A DNA stretch of 58,815 nt from Acidobacteriota bacterium (GCA_040752915.1 JBFMHB010000009.1:1-58815), one strand, 5' to 3'. Counted from the stretch's first letter, positions 26,357-36,057 are shown. Numbers and translations: made by a program. Notes: generated by a model from the sequence alone, not told the origin.

Positions 26357-29300
26357 ATGGACGCGCTCTTCGGTTGGATCCTTCGAAAGAGATGGCCGGT
26401 CCTCCTGGGAACCGCGATCGGGGCCGCCCTCGGGATCGTCGCCTGGGTTCGGCTCCCCGTGGACGCCTTTCCCGACGTCACGAACGTCCAGGTCATGGTG
26501 CTCACGAAGGCCCCCGGTCTGTCGGCCCTGGACGTGGAGCAGCGGGTCACCCACCCCATCGAACTGGTCATGGGAGGGCTCCCCAAGGTCACGCAGGTCC
26601 GATCCCTCTCCCGGGCCGGGCTCTCGCAGGTGGTGGTCGTTTTCAAAGACCATGTGGACCCGTACTTCACCCGCCAGGTCGTCTTCGAACGCCTACTGAG
26701 CGCGCGGGAGGACCTCCCGCAAGGGGTGGAGCCCGAGTTGGCCCCCCTGAGCACCGGCCTCGGGGAGATCTTCCAGTACACCCTCGAGGGCGAGGGCTTT
26801 TCCCCGATGGAAAAGCGGAGTCTGCAAACCTGGCTGATCGCGCCGAGGTTGAGGAGCATCCCGGGCGTCACGGAAGTCAACAGCTTCGGCGGCGAGGTCA
26901 AGCAGTACCAGGTCGTTGTGGTGCCCGAACGATTGGTGAAGTACGGCCTGACCCTTCGCGATGTGATGGAGGCGCTGGAAGAAAGCAACCGAAACGCCGG
27001 GGCCGGTTACATCCTCAAGGGTTGGGAGCAGATGTACATCCGAGGGATCGGCCTTTTCGAGAGCGTCGAGGACGTGGGAGCGGTCCCTCTCCGGGCCAAG
27101 GACGGAACCCCGGTCTGCATCCGTGACCTCGCGGATGTCCGCGTCGGGCCACAAGTCCGCCAGGGGGCGGTCACCCGCGACGGGAGGGGGGAAACCGTCT
27201 GCGGCATGGCGATCATGCTCCGCGGGGAGAATTCCAAAACGGTCGTTTCGGCCGTGAAGGCGGCGGCGGAGGAACTTCAAAGGAGCCTGCCCGAGGGACT
27301 TCGCCTGGACGTCTTCTACGATCGGACGGCCCTCATCGAGGCGTGCATCCACACGGTGACCAAGGCGCTCCTGGAAGGGGGAGTCCTGGTCATCCTCGTC
27401 TTGCTGCTCTTTCTGGCCGAATTCCGGACGGCCGTGATCGTGGTCGCCTCCCTTCCCATCACCTTCCTCTTCACCTTCATCGTCATGAGCGCCCTCGGCC
27501 TGTCCTCAAACCTCATGACGCTCGGCGGCATCGCCTTCTCGGTCGGCATGGTCGTCGACGCCTCCATCGTCGTGGCCGAGAACGCCCGGCGCCACCTCGC
27601 GGAGAACCGCGATCCCGCTCGGAAGGGTCTGATCCTGGTGAAGGCGATGGCGGAGGTGGCCCAGCCCGTGAGCTTTTCGGTCCTCGTCATCGCCCTGGTC
27701 CTCGTGCCCCTGTTCACTCTGCAGGGCCTGGAGGGCAAGATGTTCGCCCCCCTCGCGCTCGCGCTCCTGATTTGCCTCCTCGTCTCCATCGGCGTGGCGA
27801 TGGTCGTCGTCCCAGCGCTTTCGTCCCTCCTGCTCCGACAGGTGGAGGAAAAAGAGTTCATGGCCGTTCGCCGGTTTCACGAGGGATACCTGAGGGTCCT
27901 GCGGAGGGCCATGGACCACCCCAAGGCCACGTTCGGCGCCGCCCTGGCTGTCCTGGTCCTTTCCCTCGCCCTCGTGCCCTTCCTCGGGACCGAGTTCATG
28001 CCCCCCCTGGACGAAGGTTCCATCGCCGTCAACGTGGTGCGGCTTCCCAACGCCTCCCTCGAAGGGTCCGTGGCCGTCGGAACGATGCTGGAGAAGCGCA
28101 TCCTGAAGTTCCCCGAGGTGGCGACGGTGGTCAGCAAGACGGGTCGCGCGGAAATCTCGGAGGACCCCATGGGGCCCGAGCAAACCGACATCTTCATCAT
28201 GCTCAAGCCCCGCAGGGAGTGGAAAACGGGCCGGTCCAAGGGCGAACTCGTGGAGGCCCTCAACCGGGACCTCTCCCAGGTTCCGGGCATTCGGCTTTCC
28301 TTCTCCCAGCCCATCGCGCTGCGGGTGAATGAGCTGATTTCGGGCGTGAAGAGCGACCTGGCGGTGAAGGTGTTCGGCCCGGACCTGGAGGTTTTGAAAG
28401 CCTTCGCGGACCGGGCGGCGGCCGATATCGGGAGCATCCGGGGATCCAGGGACGTGAAAGTAGAGCAGGTTACAGGGATGGCGGAGGTTCAGGTCCTGCC
28501 CGACGCGGAAGTCCTCGCACGGCACGGCGTGCGGATCGGGGCGGTGAACGACCTCCTCGAGGCCGCCTACGCTGGAAAGACCGTCGGGCGTTTCCTCGAG
28601 GGGGACCGGAGGTTCGACATCGTCGTGCGCTTTCCGGAGGGGGCCCGGGCCGACGTCGAGGCCCTCGCGGGCCTCCTGATCCCCACGCCCGGTGGCGGGC
28701 GCGTCCCCCTCGGGCAGGCGGCCGCCATCCGGGTTTCGGAAGGTCCCATGCAGGTGAGTCGGGAAGGAGGAATGCGGAGGGTCGTCGTCGAAGCCAACGT
28801 TCGCGGGAGGGACCTCGGGGGATTCGTGCGGGAGGTGAGGGATCGTCTGGCCCCGGCCGTTCGAGACCTTCCGGCGGGCTATTTCGTGGAATACGGAGGT
28901 CAGTTCGAGAACCAGCGTCGCGCCATGCGCCAGCTGGCTCTCGTCGTGCCCATGGTCCTCTTCCTGATCCTCTTCTTGCTGTACACCGCGCTCGGGACCG
29001 CCCGCAACGCCCTCCTGGTCCTGTTGAACCTACCATTCGCCCTGGTGGGCGGGGTTCTGGCGGCCACGGCCTTCGGAATGACCCTTTCCGTTTCCGCCGC
29101 GATCGCCTTCATCGTCCTTCTGGGCATTGCGGTCCAGAACGGAGTGGTGCTGGTGGCCTTTTTCAAGCAGTTGAGGGAACGGGGCCTCGCCCTGGAAGAG
29201 ACCGTGACCGAAGGCTGCCGCCTGCGGTTCAAACCGCTTTTCATGACGGCGCTCGTGAGCTTCATCGGACACCTTCCCATGGTCTACGCCGCGGGTTCCG

Positions 29301-29458
29301 GAGCGGACATCCAGAGGCCCTTGGCGGTGATCGTCATGGGAGGGATTGTGACCTCGACCCTTCTGACCCTCCTGGTCCTGCCGGTGCTCTACTACGCGAT
29401 CGAATCGCGTTCAGGGAGGGCGTCGGGCGGTGAGGCTGGGCGGCGCGACCCCGGCTGA
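26357..29458 (+). CDS. czcA: Heavy-metal RND efflux pump (CzcA family)
   Basis: A 1033-residue inner-membrane proton/metal antiporter. It shows the RND layout: TM1 near 13-30, porter domain, TM2-6 at about 335-475, second porter domain, TM8-12 at about 865-1015. Family signatures include VDAFPDVTNVQVMVLTKAPG, GGIAFSVGMVVDASIVVAEN in TM4, DPMGPEQTDIFIMLKP and FSQPIALRVNELISGVKSD. The last segment is CzcA-like; the methionine cleft of CusA is not seen, so Zn/Co/Cd/Ni is likelier than Cu/Ag. Exact metal is not readable. It ends 15 bp from the stop of the convergent slyD. Confidence 0.93.
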   Translation: MDALFGWILRKRWPVLLGTAIGAALGIVAWVRLPVDAFPDVTNVQVMVLTKAPGLSALDVEQRVTHPIELVMGGLPKVTQVRSLSRAGLSQVVVVFKDHVDPYFTRQVVFERLLSAREDLPQGVEPELAPLSTGLGEIFQYTLEGEGFSPMEKRSLQTWLIAPRLRSIPGVTEVNSFGGEVKQYQVVVVPERLVKYGLTLRDVMEALEESNRNAGAGYILKGWEQMYIRGIGLFESVEDVGAVPLRAKDGTPVCIRDLADVRVGPQVRQGAVTRDGRGETVCGMAIMLRGENSKTVVSAVKAAAEELQRSLPEGLRLDVFYDRTALIEACIHTVTKALLEGGVLVILVLLLFLAEFRTAVIVVASLPITFLFTFIVMSALGLSSNLMTLGGIAFSVGMVVDASIVVAENARRHLAENRDPARKGLILVKAMAEVAQPVSFSVLVIALVLVPLFTLQGLEGKMFAPLALALLICLLVSIGVAMVVVPALSSLLLRQVEEKEFMAVRRFHEGYLRVLRRAMDHPKATFGAALAVLVLSLALVPFLGTEFMPPLDEGSIAVNVVRLPNASLEGSVAVGTMLEKRILKFPEVATVVSKTGRAEISEDPMGPEQTDIFIMLKPRREWKTGRSKGELVEALNRDLSQVPGIRLSFSQPIALRVNELISGVKSDLAVKVFGPDLEVLKAFADRAAADIGSIRGSRDVKVEQVTGMAEVQVLPDAEVLARHGVRIGAVNDLLEAAYAGKTVGRFLEGDRRFDIVVRFPEGARADVEALAGLLIPTPGGGRVPLGQAAAIRVSEGPMQVSREGGMRRVVVEANVRGRDLGGFVREVRDRLAPAVRDLPAGYFVEYGGQFENQRRAMRQLALVVPMVLFLILFLLYTALGTARNALLVLLNLPFALVGGVLAATAFGMTLSVSAAIAFIVLLGIAVQNGVVLVAFFKQLRERGLALEETVTEGCRLRFKPLFMTALVSFIGHLPMVYAAGSGADIQRPLAVIVMGGIVTSTLLTLLVLPVLYYAIESRSGRASGGEAGRRDPG

Positions 29459-29473
29459 CAGTGAGGCCGGGCG

Positions 29474-29968
29474 TCAGTGGTCGTGGTGGCAACCCGGGCC
29501 GTGGGCGTGGCCGTGGGCGAGTTCGTCCGTGGTGGCCTCGCGGACATCAAGCACCCGGACGGCGAAGTGAAGCGTCTTGCCCGCGAGGGGATGGTTACCG
29601 TCCAGGGTCACTTCGGCCTCGTCCACGGCCACGACCTGGAAGGGATGCTGGGATCCGTCCTCGAGCTGGGCCTGCAGGATCATCCCGGCCTGCACGTCGA
29701 AACCGAAACGCTTTCGGGGCTCTCGCACCACCCGTTCGGGATCGTGGGGCCCGTACCCGTCCTCGGGCGCCACCACGAAGGTCCCCGTGTCCCCCGGCTT
29801 CTTTCCGAAGAGGGCCTTTTCGAGCCCCGGGATCACGTGCCCGTGGCCGTGAAGATAGGTCAGGGGCTCGTCGCCCTCGCTGGTCTCGATCACCTGGTCG
29901 CCGTCGGTGGAAAGGGTGTAATGGATGGAGACGATGCGATCGGGCCCGATGGTCTCGGTCTGGCTCAT
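29474..29968 (-). CDS. slyD: SlyD-type FKBP peptidyl-prolyl isomerase with His-rich tail
   Basis: A 164-residue cytosolic FKBP prolyl isomerase/chaperone. FKBP strands (LTYLHGHGHVIPGLEKALFG) flank an insert-in-flap domain (about 75-120), as in SlyD. The C-terminal HGHAHGPGCHHDH tail (about 150-164) matches the metal-binding tail of SlyD used for nickel delivery. ATG 29968 follows CAGGAG. It converges on the metal efflux operon, which fits a metal theme but does not prove a link. Confidence 0.92.
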   Translation of the reverse strand: MSQTETIGPDRIVSIHYTLSTDGDQVIETSEGDEPLTYLHGHGHVIPGLEKALFGKKPGDTGTFVVAPEDGYGPHDPERVVREPRKRFGFDVQAGMILQAQLEDGSQHPFQVVAVDEAEVTLDGNHPLAGKTLHFAVRVLDVREATTDELAHGHAHGPGCHHDH

Positions 29969-30132
29969 GGGTTCTCCTGCGGAGGGGTGGGAAGGACTCC
30001 TCAGCCGTCGTCTGCGGCAAGCGGGCTAAAGGAGCCTTCCGGGTTGTCCGGCGGGGCCTCTCGAAGGTCTGCCCAAGTGAGGGGCGGGTCGTCGCGCCAA
30101 CGCCGGTGAGGCCGGTTCCGACGGGCTGCGGG

Positions 30133-30142
30133 GAGTATACTC
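30133..30142. promoter_or_regulatory. Palindrome between slyD and the flavoprotein gene
   Basis: GAGTATACTC is a perfect 10-bp palindrome containing TATACT on either strand, within GGGAGTATACTCTCCC. It may be a -10 or an operator for either divergent gene. No -35 partner is clear. The rest of the 29969-30240 gap shows nothing else. Confidence 0.3.
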
Positions 30143-30240
30143 TCCCGGAGCGGGAATTGTACACCATCCGGGAAGAAGGGGGGCTTCGAGCGGGTTGAAA
30201 TCGATTCGCGACGGAACCTCAAGACGAAGGAGGAGAATCC

Positions 30241-30819
30241 ATGAACGTTCTGATCGTCTATGCCCACCCCAACCCCCTGAGCTTCAACCATGCCGTGAAG
30301 GAGGAGATCCGTCGGGGATTGGAACAGGCGGGCCACGCCGTCCGGGTGAAGGACCTCTACGGTGAGAATCCCAAGGTCACGCTGGACGCCCTGGATTTTG
30401 GCTCCATCACGGGGGGCCGGGTGCCCGAGGATATCCTGCGGGAGCAGGAGGTGGTGCTCTGGGCGGAAGGCCTTGTCTTTGTCTATCCCATCTGGTGGTT
30501 TTCCCCCCCGGCCATCCTCAAAGGGTGGATCGACCGGGTATTTCTGAACGGATTCGCCTTCGAGATCGGTCCCGATGGGGCCCGCGGTCTGCTCAAGCAC
30601 CGCAAGGCCCTGGTGGTGACCACGACGGGCGCACCCGAAGCGAGCTACGAGGCGGGGAAGGCCAAGGAGGTCATCCTGCGGCCCATGACCGACGGCACCC
30701 TGCGTTTCTGCGGCATCCCGGACGTGGCGGCCAAGGTCTTCTTCGGGGTGCCTTCGGCCACGGAGAACCAACGCAAGGCCATGCTGGTGGAGGCCGGGGC
30801 CCTCGGCCGAAACTTCTGA
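30241..30819 (+). CDS. NAD(P)H quinone oxidoreductase-like flavoprotein
   Basis: A 192-residue flavodoxin-like protein of the NQO/KefF family, which use FMN or FAD to reduce quinones or similar acceptors by two electrons. Features are the MNVLIVYAHPNPLSFNHAVK phosphate-binding start, VFVYPIWWFSPPAILKGWID and a TTTGAPEASY loop at about 120. The start follows AAGGAGGAG at good spacing. No neighbour indicates the substrate. It ends just before copy 3 of the dispersed repeat. Confidence 0.88.
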   Translation: MNVLIVYAHPNPLSFNHAVKEEIRRGLEQAGHAVRVKDLYGENPKVTLDALDFGSITGGRVPEDILREQEVVLWAEGLVFVYPIWWFSPPAILKGWIDRVFLNGFAFEIGPDGARGLLKHRKALVVTTTGAPEASYEAGKAKEVILRPMTDGTLRFCGIPDVAAKVFFGVPSATENQRKAMLVEAGALGRNF

Positions 30820-31124
30820 GGCACTGGTGTCCAAAATAATTCTGGGGCGCTTTTTACGGCTTGCGCCCGGAGCGAAGTGGAGGTGCGATCGGCCTCCACC
30901 TGCGCCCGAACAAGCCACGATATCGAAGCGAAAGGGGGTGGAGGGACGTTTCCAGAGCACCCGAGCCTCCTCAATCCGCCTGGAACAGGGGTTTCCGTCT
31001 CTTCGGACGGGTCGCTCACGGGGAGGTTTCGTCAGGATGCACAAATGAAACTTCCGTGTTACATTAGTCGTCTGAAGGGGGAGACGGTAGGAGCGCCAAA
31101 GGGGGCCGTGAAGGCGGTGTCTGA
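30820..31124. other. Intergenic spacer with repeat copy 3
   Basis: This 305-bp gap holds repeat copy 3 (30823-30905), then about 200 bp with no supported gene. A TTACATT at about 31060 could be a -10 but has no -35. Confidence 0.6.
30823..30905. repeat. Dispersed repeat, diverged copy 3
   Basis: CTGGTGTCCAAAATAATTC, then GGCGCTTTTTACGGC and CGGAGCGAAGTGGAGG, align with the left end, T-rich segment and hairpin loop of copies 1 and 2 at lower identity. GTGTCCAAAATAA also matches the right end of copy 1 in inverted form. Confidence 0.45.
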
Positions 31125-33959
31125 ATGCCAGGGATCCTTGCGGGACGACCCTTTAAGACATTCCTCCTCCTGATTCTGACCCTGGCCAACGTCCTGTTCC
31201 TGGGCTTTCAATTTCGAGAAATCCTCTCCTCCCAGTACCGGCCCTCCCTGGAGTCAGCCGGCCTGGTTCTCAAAGTCGTGGGGGACCATCTTGTCGTGGA
31301 ACCGCCGTTTCCATTCGGGAGCGACGGGTCCGGCGAGCAGACTCCTCATCTCCCGCTGAGGGCGGGGGACCGGATCCTGGCCCTCCAGGCCGAGGGCCGG
31401 ACGCCCATCGAAGCGGGCGGCCTCCTGGACTGGGTTCAGGCCCTCCGTCAGCTCCAGTTTGGGGCCCCCTGGAGCTTGTTGATCGAAAGGCCCGGGGGCG
31501 AACCCGAGCCGAAGCGGATGTGGGTCCCCATGCCCCCCATCGAAGCCCCCGAGGTCCCGCCGGCGTTTCCCTGGGTGGATCTGTCCCTGAAGGTCCTGCT
31601 GCCCCTGCTGTGCCTCGTCACCGGCCTGTTCATCGGCCTGGCTCGCAGGGAGGATCCTCGGGCCTTCACGGCGGCCATGCTGTTCTTGAGTTTCGCGAAC
31701 GCCTCGCCGGCGCGGGGGTACATCATTCTGCCGCCCGGTCTGCGCGAGGCGGAGCTGGTTCTGGCGGTGGGGCTCTTCTCCGGGTGGTCCTATCTTTTCT
31801 ACCGGTTCTTTTCCAAGTTCCCCGTCCCGTCTCCGTTGGAGAGGAAGTTCCCCAGGCTCAAGGGGTTTCTTCTCGTCTTTCCCATCCTCTTTGCGACCTG
31901 GAATTTCATCTGGACCTACACCCAAGGGGTGTCCCTGGCGGCCTTTCACTCCCTGGACCGGACCCTGGGATGGCTGGATATTACGCTGGATCTTGGTTTT
32001 GTGTGCCTGTTTGGAGCGGGATTCGTAGCCATTGCGACCAACCTGAAAGGGCCCCTGGGTCCCGACGACCGGAGGAGGCTTGCCATCCTGGGCGTCGGTT
32101 CCCTTGGGGTTCTGCCGGCCATGGCGCTTTATCTTCATCGGGTCGTACTTCGAGGTCCGGATCCCGAGCCGTGGGTCCTTTCCGCGGCCGGTGCGGCGGT
32201 GGGGTTGTTTCCCCTCTCTTTCGCCTACGCGGTGGTCAAGCACCGGGTCTTCGGAATCCGGCCCATCGTGCGAAGGGGGCTCCGGTACGCCCTCCTGTCC
32301 AAGGGGTTCCTCTTCTTGGAGGGCGCCATCGTCTTCGTGTCGCTCTTCTACGTGGCCGGGCCGCTGCTGGCCCGCGTTTCGAAGGGACAAAACCTGAGCG
32401 TCGCGGCCCTCATCACGGCCGCCCTCACCATGGTGGCCATCCAGGGGCTCAAGCGGGCGAACCGGAGCTTCATGCTGGCCCTGGACACGAGGTTTTTCAG
32501 GGAGGCCTACGACGGCGCGCGGATTCTGAAAGACCTGGTGCGAGAGACCGAACAGTTCGCCCAAGACCCATCGGGCCTGGCCAGGCTCGTTCTCGGCAAG
32601 ATCCACGATTCGCTTCATCCGGATCAGGTCTGTCTCTTCATTCGGGGCGATCTCCTTTCCAAGCTTCCCCTCCAGGGGGTTCTGGCGAGGCGGGCCTTGA
32701 TGGTCCTGTCCATGGGGCAGCCTGAGGATTTTTACTGCTTCTGCAGGATGGTCCGGGGGACCTCCGCCGACGAGCCTCCCGCCGTTTCGGAAACCTGTCC
32801 TGGCCCCTTTCTTCCAAGCCTGTCACGGGTGGGCCGGCGGCTGGCGGCCATGGTGGGGACGGAGCCGGCCGCCTTGGACCTCGTGGACGGAGAATTGATT
32901 TCGTGGCCCCAGCGACCTTCGGGAGAAGAACCTCATGAAGCGTTGGAACGCGAAAGGGCTCTCCTGAGGGAAATGAACGCCCGCCTGTTCGTTCCTCTCG
33001 CCGCCCACCGGCAGATCCTCGGTTTCGTCAGCCTGGGCGAAAAGCGGTCCGAGGAGCCCTACTCCAGGGAAGATAAGGAACTTCTGCTCACAGTCGCGCG
33101 ACAGGCGGGAGCGGCCTTCTCCTATGCGGGGTCCGTGCGCCAGGACGCGGAGCGGCTCCGGCTCAAGCAGGACATGGAAATGGCCCGGAGGGTTCAGGAG
33201 CGGCTCCTTCCTCAGCGAAGACCTACGGTGGAAGGGCTCGAATACGTCGGCCATTGCCGGCCTGCGCTCGAGGTGGGCGGGGACTGCTTCGACTTCATTG
33301 AATTGCCCGACGGCCGCCTGGGGATCGCCGTGGGGGACGTGGCGGGAAAGGGCGCGGCGGCGGCCCTTCTCATGGCCAGTCTGCAGGCCATGCTGCGCGT
33401 CCACGCGGGGGTTCACGGCGACGACGTGGAACACCTCGCCATGGACGTGAACAAGCAACTGTGTTCCATCACCGAGCCCAACCGGTTCGCTTCACTCTTC
33501 TACGGAGTCTTCGATCCGCCGGGCCGGACCCTGACCTACGTGAACGCGGGGCACAATCCCCCGCTTCTTCTTCGGGCGGGTCTGGGACGAAGTCTGGGGG
33601 CCGGCGCGGTTCAGATGGACCGCGCGGAGGTCCGGGTCGAGCGTCCGGAGTGGCTTCATTCCACGGGACCCGTGCTCGGGGTCGTCAAGGAGGGGAGGTA
33701 CCGGCGTTCGGTCCTGCGGATGGAGCCGGGCGACACGCTCGTCATTTACACAGACGGGATCGCCGAGGCCGCGAACTCGACCGGAGAACTCTATGGGGAG
33801 GCCCGGCTGGAAGATTCCTTGCTTCGGCACCGGGGCCTGGCCGCCAGGGACCTCGCCGAGGCCCTCTTCGAAGACGTGGCACGGTTCGCGGGAGAGGCCC
33901 CCCAGGGAGACGACATGACCCTCGTCGTCGCAATCGCCGCTCGAGGGGGAGGGCGATAG
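31125..33959 (+). CDS. Membrane SpoIIE-type PP2C phosphatase with PDZ-like, 7TM/8TM and GAF domains
   Basis: A 944-residue signalling phosphatase. TM1 (about 10-32) is followed by a PDZ-like extracytoplasmic segment (about 45-135, LPLRAGDRILALQAEG), then seven or eight helices (about 150-445), a GAF domain (about 480-685) and a SpoIIE/PP2C domain (about 700-944). The two-metal site is intact: GGDCFDF, GDVAGKG, YTDGIAEA, DDMTLVV. Such enzymes dephosphorylate STAS anti-anti-sigma proteins. A STAS/RsbW pair lies about 10 kb away, but a second SpoIIE gene is closer to it. The ribosome-binding site at ATG 31125 is weak (AAGGCGG). Confidence 0.9.
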   Translation: MPGILAGRPFKTFLLLILTLANVLFLGFQFREILSSQYRPSLESAGLVLKVVGDHLVVEPPFPFGSDGSGEQTPHLPLRAGDRILALQAEGRTPIEAGGLLDWVQALRQLQFGAPWSLLIERPGGEPEPKRMWVPMPPIEAPEVPPAFPWVDLSLKVLLPLLCLVTGLFIGLARREDPRAFTAAMLFLSFANASPARGYIILPPGLREAELVLAVGLFSGWSYLFYRFFSKFPVPSPLERKFPRLKGFLLVFPILFATWNFIWTYTQGVSLAAFHSLDRTLGWLDITLDLGFVCLFGAGFVAIATNLKGPLGPDDRRRLAILGVGSLGVLPAMALYLHRVVLRGPDPEPWVLSAAGAAVGLFPLSFAYAVVKHRVFGIRPIVRRGLRYALLSKGFLFLEGAIVFVSLFYVAGPLLARVSKGQNLSVAALITAALTMVAIQGLKRANRSFMLALDTRFFREAYDGARILKDLVRETEQFAQDPSGLARLVLGKIHDSLHPDQVCLFIRGDLLSKLPLQGVLARRALMVLSMGQPEDFYCFCRMVRGTSADEPPAVSETCPGPFLPSLSRVGRRLAAMVGTEPAALDLVDGELISWPQRPSGEEPHEALERERALLREMNARLFVPLAAHRQILGFVSLGEKRSEEPYSREDKELLLTVARQAGAAFSYAGSVRQDAERLRLKQDMEMARRVQERLLPQRRPTVEGLEYVGHCRPALEVGGDCFDFIELPDGRLGIAVGDVAGKGAAAALLMASLQAMLRVHAGVHGDDVEHLAMDVNKQLCSITEPNRFASLFYGVFDPPGRTLTYVNAGHNPPLLLRAGLGRSLGAGAVQMDRAEVRVERPEWLHSTGPVLGVVKEGRYRRSVLRMEPGDTLVIYTDGIAEAANSTGELYGEARLEDSLLRHRGLAARDLAEALFEDVARFAGEAPQGDDMTLVVAIAARGGGR

Positions 33960-34015
33960 ACTGACGGCTTGCCCTCCGGCCTCCGGGACGCTAACGTGGT
34001 GGGGGAGGATACCGG

Positions 34016-34735
34016 ATGGCGCCCAATCCCCAGAGGCGCGCGGCCTGGATCTGGCTCTCGATCTCCTTCGTCGGTCTTGCACTCCTGTTCCTTCCTCCGA
34101 TCGCCGGAATCGACGGGATGAACGGAGGCTTCGCCCTTCAGTTCATCAGCATCGCATTGATCATCCCCGCGGGAATCGTCGGTGCGTACCTCTACTTCCG
34201 GAGGGCACGCGTCCTCGACAGGATACGGAACGGGACGGGACTCCTGGCCCGGTGGTCGTACGATCCCGTGGAGTGGGCCCGGTACACCGAGGCGGAGGTG
34301 GTTCGGGACCGGAGCTGGAAGATCGGTCTCTTCTGGATCATCTCCGGATGGTCCCTGTTTTTCGGCGTGCTGTTCCTGATTTTCGATCGAAAGGCGGGTT
34401 TCGCGGTCTTCCTCGTCATGCTTGGGCTCATCGCCTTGGTCGGCGCCACGGCCGCACTGAGCATCTGGCTGCCGTACCGAAGGAACCGGCGGGGAAGCGG
34501 GGAGGCTCTGATTCACCCGGAGGGCGTGTTTCTGAACGGGGCCTTGCACGCTTGGGGGGTGGGCGGCGCAACCCTGGACGAGGTTCTCCTCCATCGCGAG
34601 GAGGGCCTGATCCTGTCCTTCAGCTACTCCTTTCCGGCCAAGGGGGGCCGCGACAGCCGGACGGTCAACGTGCCCGTTCCCCTCGGGAAGGAAGAGGAGG
34701 CGGACCGGGTGGTCCGCCACTTTCGAGGCGAATGA
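34016..34735 (+). CDS. Membrane protein of unknown function
   Basis: A 239-residue protein with four clear hydrophobic helices at about 10-28, 39-62, 102-124 and 128-152, followed by a soluble C-terminal domain of about 85 residues with alternating strands (GVFLNGALHAWGVGGATLDE). ATG 34016 follows GGGGAGG. It is co-oriented with and 56 bp after the SpoIIE gene, so co-transcription is possible. No family is recognised. It converges on dinB with 7 bp between stops. Confidence 0.75.
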   Translation: MAPNPQRRAAWIWLSISFVGLALLFLPPIAGIDGMNGGFALQFISIALIIPAGIVGAYLYFRRARVLDRIRNGTGLLARWSYDPVEWARYTEAEVVRDRSWKIGLFWIISGWSLFFGVLFLIFDRKAGFAVFLVMLGLIALVGATAALSIWLPYRRNRRGSGEALIHPEGVFLNGALHAWGVGGATLDEVLLHREEGLILSFSYSFPAKGGRDSRTVNVPVPLGKEEEADRVVRHFRGE

Positions 34736-34742
34736 TCCGCCC

Positions 34743-35930
34743 TCATCGCTGCTTCTGTCCCCCTCCCCTCGACCCGCCCCAGTCGAGGGCATGGGGTCCG
34801 AATCGGGCACGGAGGGCGTCCACCGTGCGCTCCAGGGTGCGCTCCCGTTCCCTCCCGGAGTCTTCAAACAGCTCTCCCTGAACGGCCGTCCCAGCGGGCC
34901 TGAGGTCGATGGCGGCGAGGCCGACCAGGCGCATGGGCTCGGTCAAATCGAAGCGGGGAAGCAGTCCCTCGGCGGCCTGGAATATCTCTTTCCAGGAATC
35001 GGAAGGCCGGGAGAGGGGGGCCTGACGAGTCAGGAGCCGGAACCGGGAGGTCTTGAGCTTGACTCGCACGGCACCGGCCTTGAATCCCTCGCTCCGGAGC
35101 TGTTCGGCCACGCGCTCGGCGGCCCTGCGGAGGTGCGGAAGGAGAGACTCCGCTCCTGACGCATCGAAGTCCAGCGTCTTCTCGGCGCCCACGCTGCGGG
35201 TATCCCGATCAGGCACCACCTCCCGGTCGTCGAGCCCCCTGGCCAGGCGGAGGACCTGGGCCCCCGATTCCCCGAGGCGGCCGCGGAGCGAGAACTCGGA
35301 GGCGCTCGCCACGTCCCCGATGGTGGCCAGTCCCATGGAGAGGAGGATGTCCCGGGTCCGCGGCCCGACACCCCAGATCTTCGATGCGTCCAAGGGCCGG
35401 AGAAAATCCGTCGTTCCTTCCGGCGGCACCACCGTGAGTCCATCGGGCTTGCGGTGGTCGCTGGCCACCTTCGCGACGAACTTGGTGGTGGCCAGTCCCA
35501 CGGATGCTGTGAGGCCCCCCGTGGCCTCCCTCACGGCCTTCTTGAGGGCGCCGCCCATGGCTCCTGGCGGTCCGAAGAGTCCTTCGGAACCCGTCATGTC
35601 AAGAAAAGCCTCGTCCAGGCTCAGAGGTTCAACCAGGGGCGAAAAAGCGCGGAACACCTCCATGACGCGCTGGGAGGCTTCCCTGTACCGTCCAAAATCA
35701 GGAGCAAGAAAGACGGCCTGGGGACAGCGGCGTCGGGCCTCCAGGATGGGCATGGCGCTGCGGACGCCGAAGGCCCGGGCCTCGTAACTGGCCGTGGAGA
35801 CCACGCCTCTGGGCCCCAAGCCGCCCACCACCACGGGCCGCCCCTTCAGGCCCGGGTCGTCTCTCTGCTCCACGGACGCAAAGAAGGCGTCCATGTCCGC
35901 GTGGAGGATGATCCGAGTCCAGACCGCCAT
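34743..35930 (-). CDS. dinB: DNA polymerase IV (Y-family translesion polymerase)
   Basis: A 395-residue Y-family polymerase. Catalytic acidic residues are D12 (HADMDAFFASVE) and the SLDEAFLD pair near 105. STASYEARAFGVRSAMP, the HhH motif IWGVGPRTRDILLSMG and the little-finger domain (about 240-350) follow. QGELF near 362 fits the sliding-clamp-binding motif. It performs low-fidelity bypass of damaged template. No LexA-type palindrome is evident upstream, and the gene is transcribed alone. Confidence 0.95.
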   Translation of the reverse strand: MAVWTRIILHADMDAFFASVEQRDDPGLKGRPVVVGGLGPRGVVSTASYEARAFGVRSAMPILEARRRCPQAVFLAPDFGRYREASQRVMEVFRAFSPLVEPLSLDEAFLDMTGSEGLFGPPGAMGGALKKAVREATGGLTASVGLATTKFVAKVASDHRKPDGLTVVPPEGTTDFLRPLDASKIWGVGPRTRDILLSMGLATIGDVASASEFSLRGRLGESGAQVLRLARGLDDREVVPDRDTRSVGAEKTLDFDASGAESLLPHLRRAAERVAEQLRSEGFKAGAVRVKLKTSRFRLLTRQAPLSRPSDSWKEIFQAAEGLLPRFDLTEPMRLVGLAAIDLRPAGTAVQGELFEDSGRERERTLERTVDALRARFGPHALDWGGSRGGGQKQR

Positions 35931-36057
35931 GACCGCACCTTGCCAGCACCTTTACCTCACGATGCTAGCACACGGTCCGGAGGGCGGTCCTTGGCCTCGT
36001 GAAAACAGGTAGGGTGCGGAAGCGGCCGCCCCGCAGGCAGCCGCTCCATGAAGGCTC

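Noticed and set aside
26357-29458. CusA-type copper/silver exporter
   Set aside because: The CusA methionine cleft pattern is not seen and the FSQPIALRVNELISGVKSD segment is CzcA-like.
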